The notes beneath the pieces were generated by a model, which was not told the DNA's origin, made no database searches, and saw only the letters and a program-made list of their open reading frames with translations. A stretch of DNA of 64,000 bases from Elysia chlorotica (lineage: Eukaryota; Mollusca; Gastropoda; Plakobranchidae), in the NCBI GenBank assembly GCA_003991915.1, contig RQTK01000798.1, positions 177,379-241,378 of the forward strand. The letters run 5' to 3'. Of the stretch, positions 1-64,000 are shown piece by piece. Made by a program: the position numbers and the translations under genes. Numbering within the stretch: the stretch's first letter is position 1; the number at the start of each line of letters is the position of its first letter.

Positions 1-63326
<63,326 letters not shown>

Positions 63327-64000
63327 GTCAGAGAATTCTCCTTTTGTTTTTCACACATTGAAAACATAATTGTGTTTAATAATATGTTTTTCACACAACG
63401 AAAACAAATTATTGTCTTTAATAATTTGTTTTCAATTCAGATCAGGTTATCAGTAACTATTGTTTACATAATGATACCAGATGGAATTTTTATATTCTCT
63501 AAGGTCAATATTCATGTGTCAGAAGTAAAGAAATGAATCCCTTTTTAATGTGACACTTTCAGGGAAAGCATATTTTTTTACTGGTTATCAGAGAGTTTGA
63601 GATAGTGAGAGGTTTCACAGGGTTCAGATTGCGTATGTTGGTCAGAATAATCAAAGTGGTAACTTTCTTCTTGAAACCCAGTAAAAACACAGTCTGAAGT
63701 GGTCTCATATTTTAATAAAGAAATCGAGAGAGCATACATAAAGCTAATTCTTCTTTTTGTGAAATGTCTCACTAAATCTGTAGTCTCTGGTGCCATCGTT
63801 GCTTTATTTTTACTTAATGTGTAGGTATCATATTGCTCTATCAAAAAATAAGTTCTATTCCTCAAGTATCATTCTGTGTTTGTTAGTTTTTTCGTTTTGT
63901 TGTTGTTTTTTGCTTCACAGCTTGCTCCTTTTATTGTGGTCTTCACTCAGTAGTGTAACTTTCTTGTATTGAAAAGTCTTTCATATACATTTTTACAACA
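63327..64000 (+). other. Start of the intron after constant exon 13
   Basis: AT-rich, no ClC-like coding segment; the next CBS exon must lie beyond the window. Confidence 0.75.

Noticed and set aside
63327-63369. Read-through of constant exon 13 to a stop at 63367
   Set aside because: It would delete the CBS domains that are always present in this family; a weak donor at 63327 gives the conserved residue. A truncated isoform cannot be fully excluded.

Overview
The window is animal (metazoan) nuclear DNA. It is AT-rich, has long introns, and is crowded with microsatellites, tRNA-derived SINEs and decayed LINE copies. The intron density, the repeat style and the sequence of the encoded channel protein suggest an invertebrate, plausibly a mollusc; that placement is inference.

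One gene can be supported. It is a plus-strand gene for a ClC-3/4/5-type endosomal 2Cl-/H+ exchanger (CLCN3 clade). Thirteen consecutive constant exons lie between 52653 and 63326. They encode the transporter core from the conserved YDDFHTIDWL segment to the start of the first CBS domain. The rest of the CBS region and the 3' end lie beyond the right edge.

The 5' side is the most interesting part. About 51 kb upstream of the first constant exon holds four separate coding 5' ends. They are an 8-base micro-exon (1138-1145) plus a 155-base exon (5040-5194), and three single ATG exons at 16619-16967, 35597-35750 and 49957-50113. All end with exactly one spare base, so all fit the same acceptor at 52653. 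Each ATG has an in-frame stop close upstream. The alternative N-termini differ in length, charge and apparent sorting motifs. Initiation at 52667 would give a fifth, short ClC-5-like form. The intron between the last two visible exons (62675-63230) carries minor-spliceosome (U12-type) signals.

Layout: 1-1137 is upstream/5' region with microsatellites. 1138-5194 holds promoter/isoform A. 5195-16618 is intron with a 607-base tandem duplication, SINEs and a LINE 3' end. 16619-16967 is isoform B. 16968-35596 is intron with a 3.2 kb decayed LINE, a four-copy tandem array and a 61-base minisatellite. 35597-35750 is isoform C. 35751-49956 is repeat-rich intron. 49957-50113 is isoform D. 52653-63326 holds the constant exons, and 63327-64000 is intron. 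No other protein-coding gene, tRNA gene, CRISPR array or viral gene could be supported; most long open frames are microsatellite translations.
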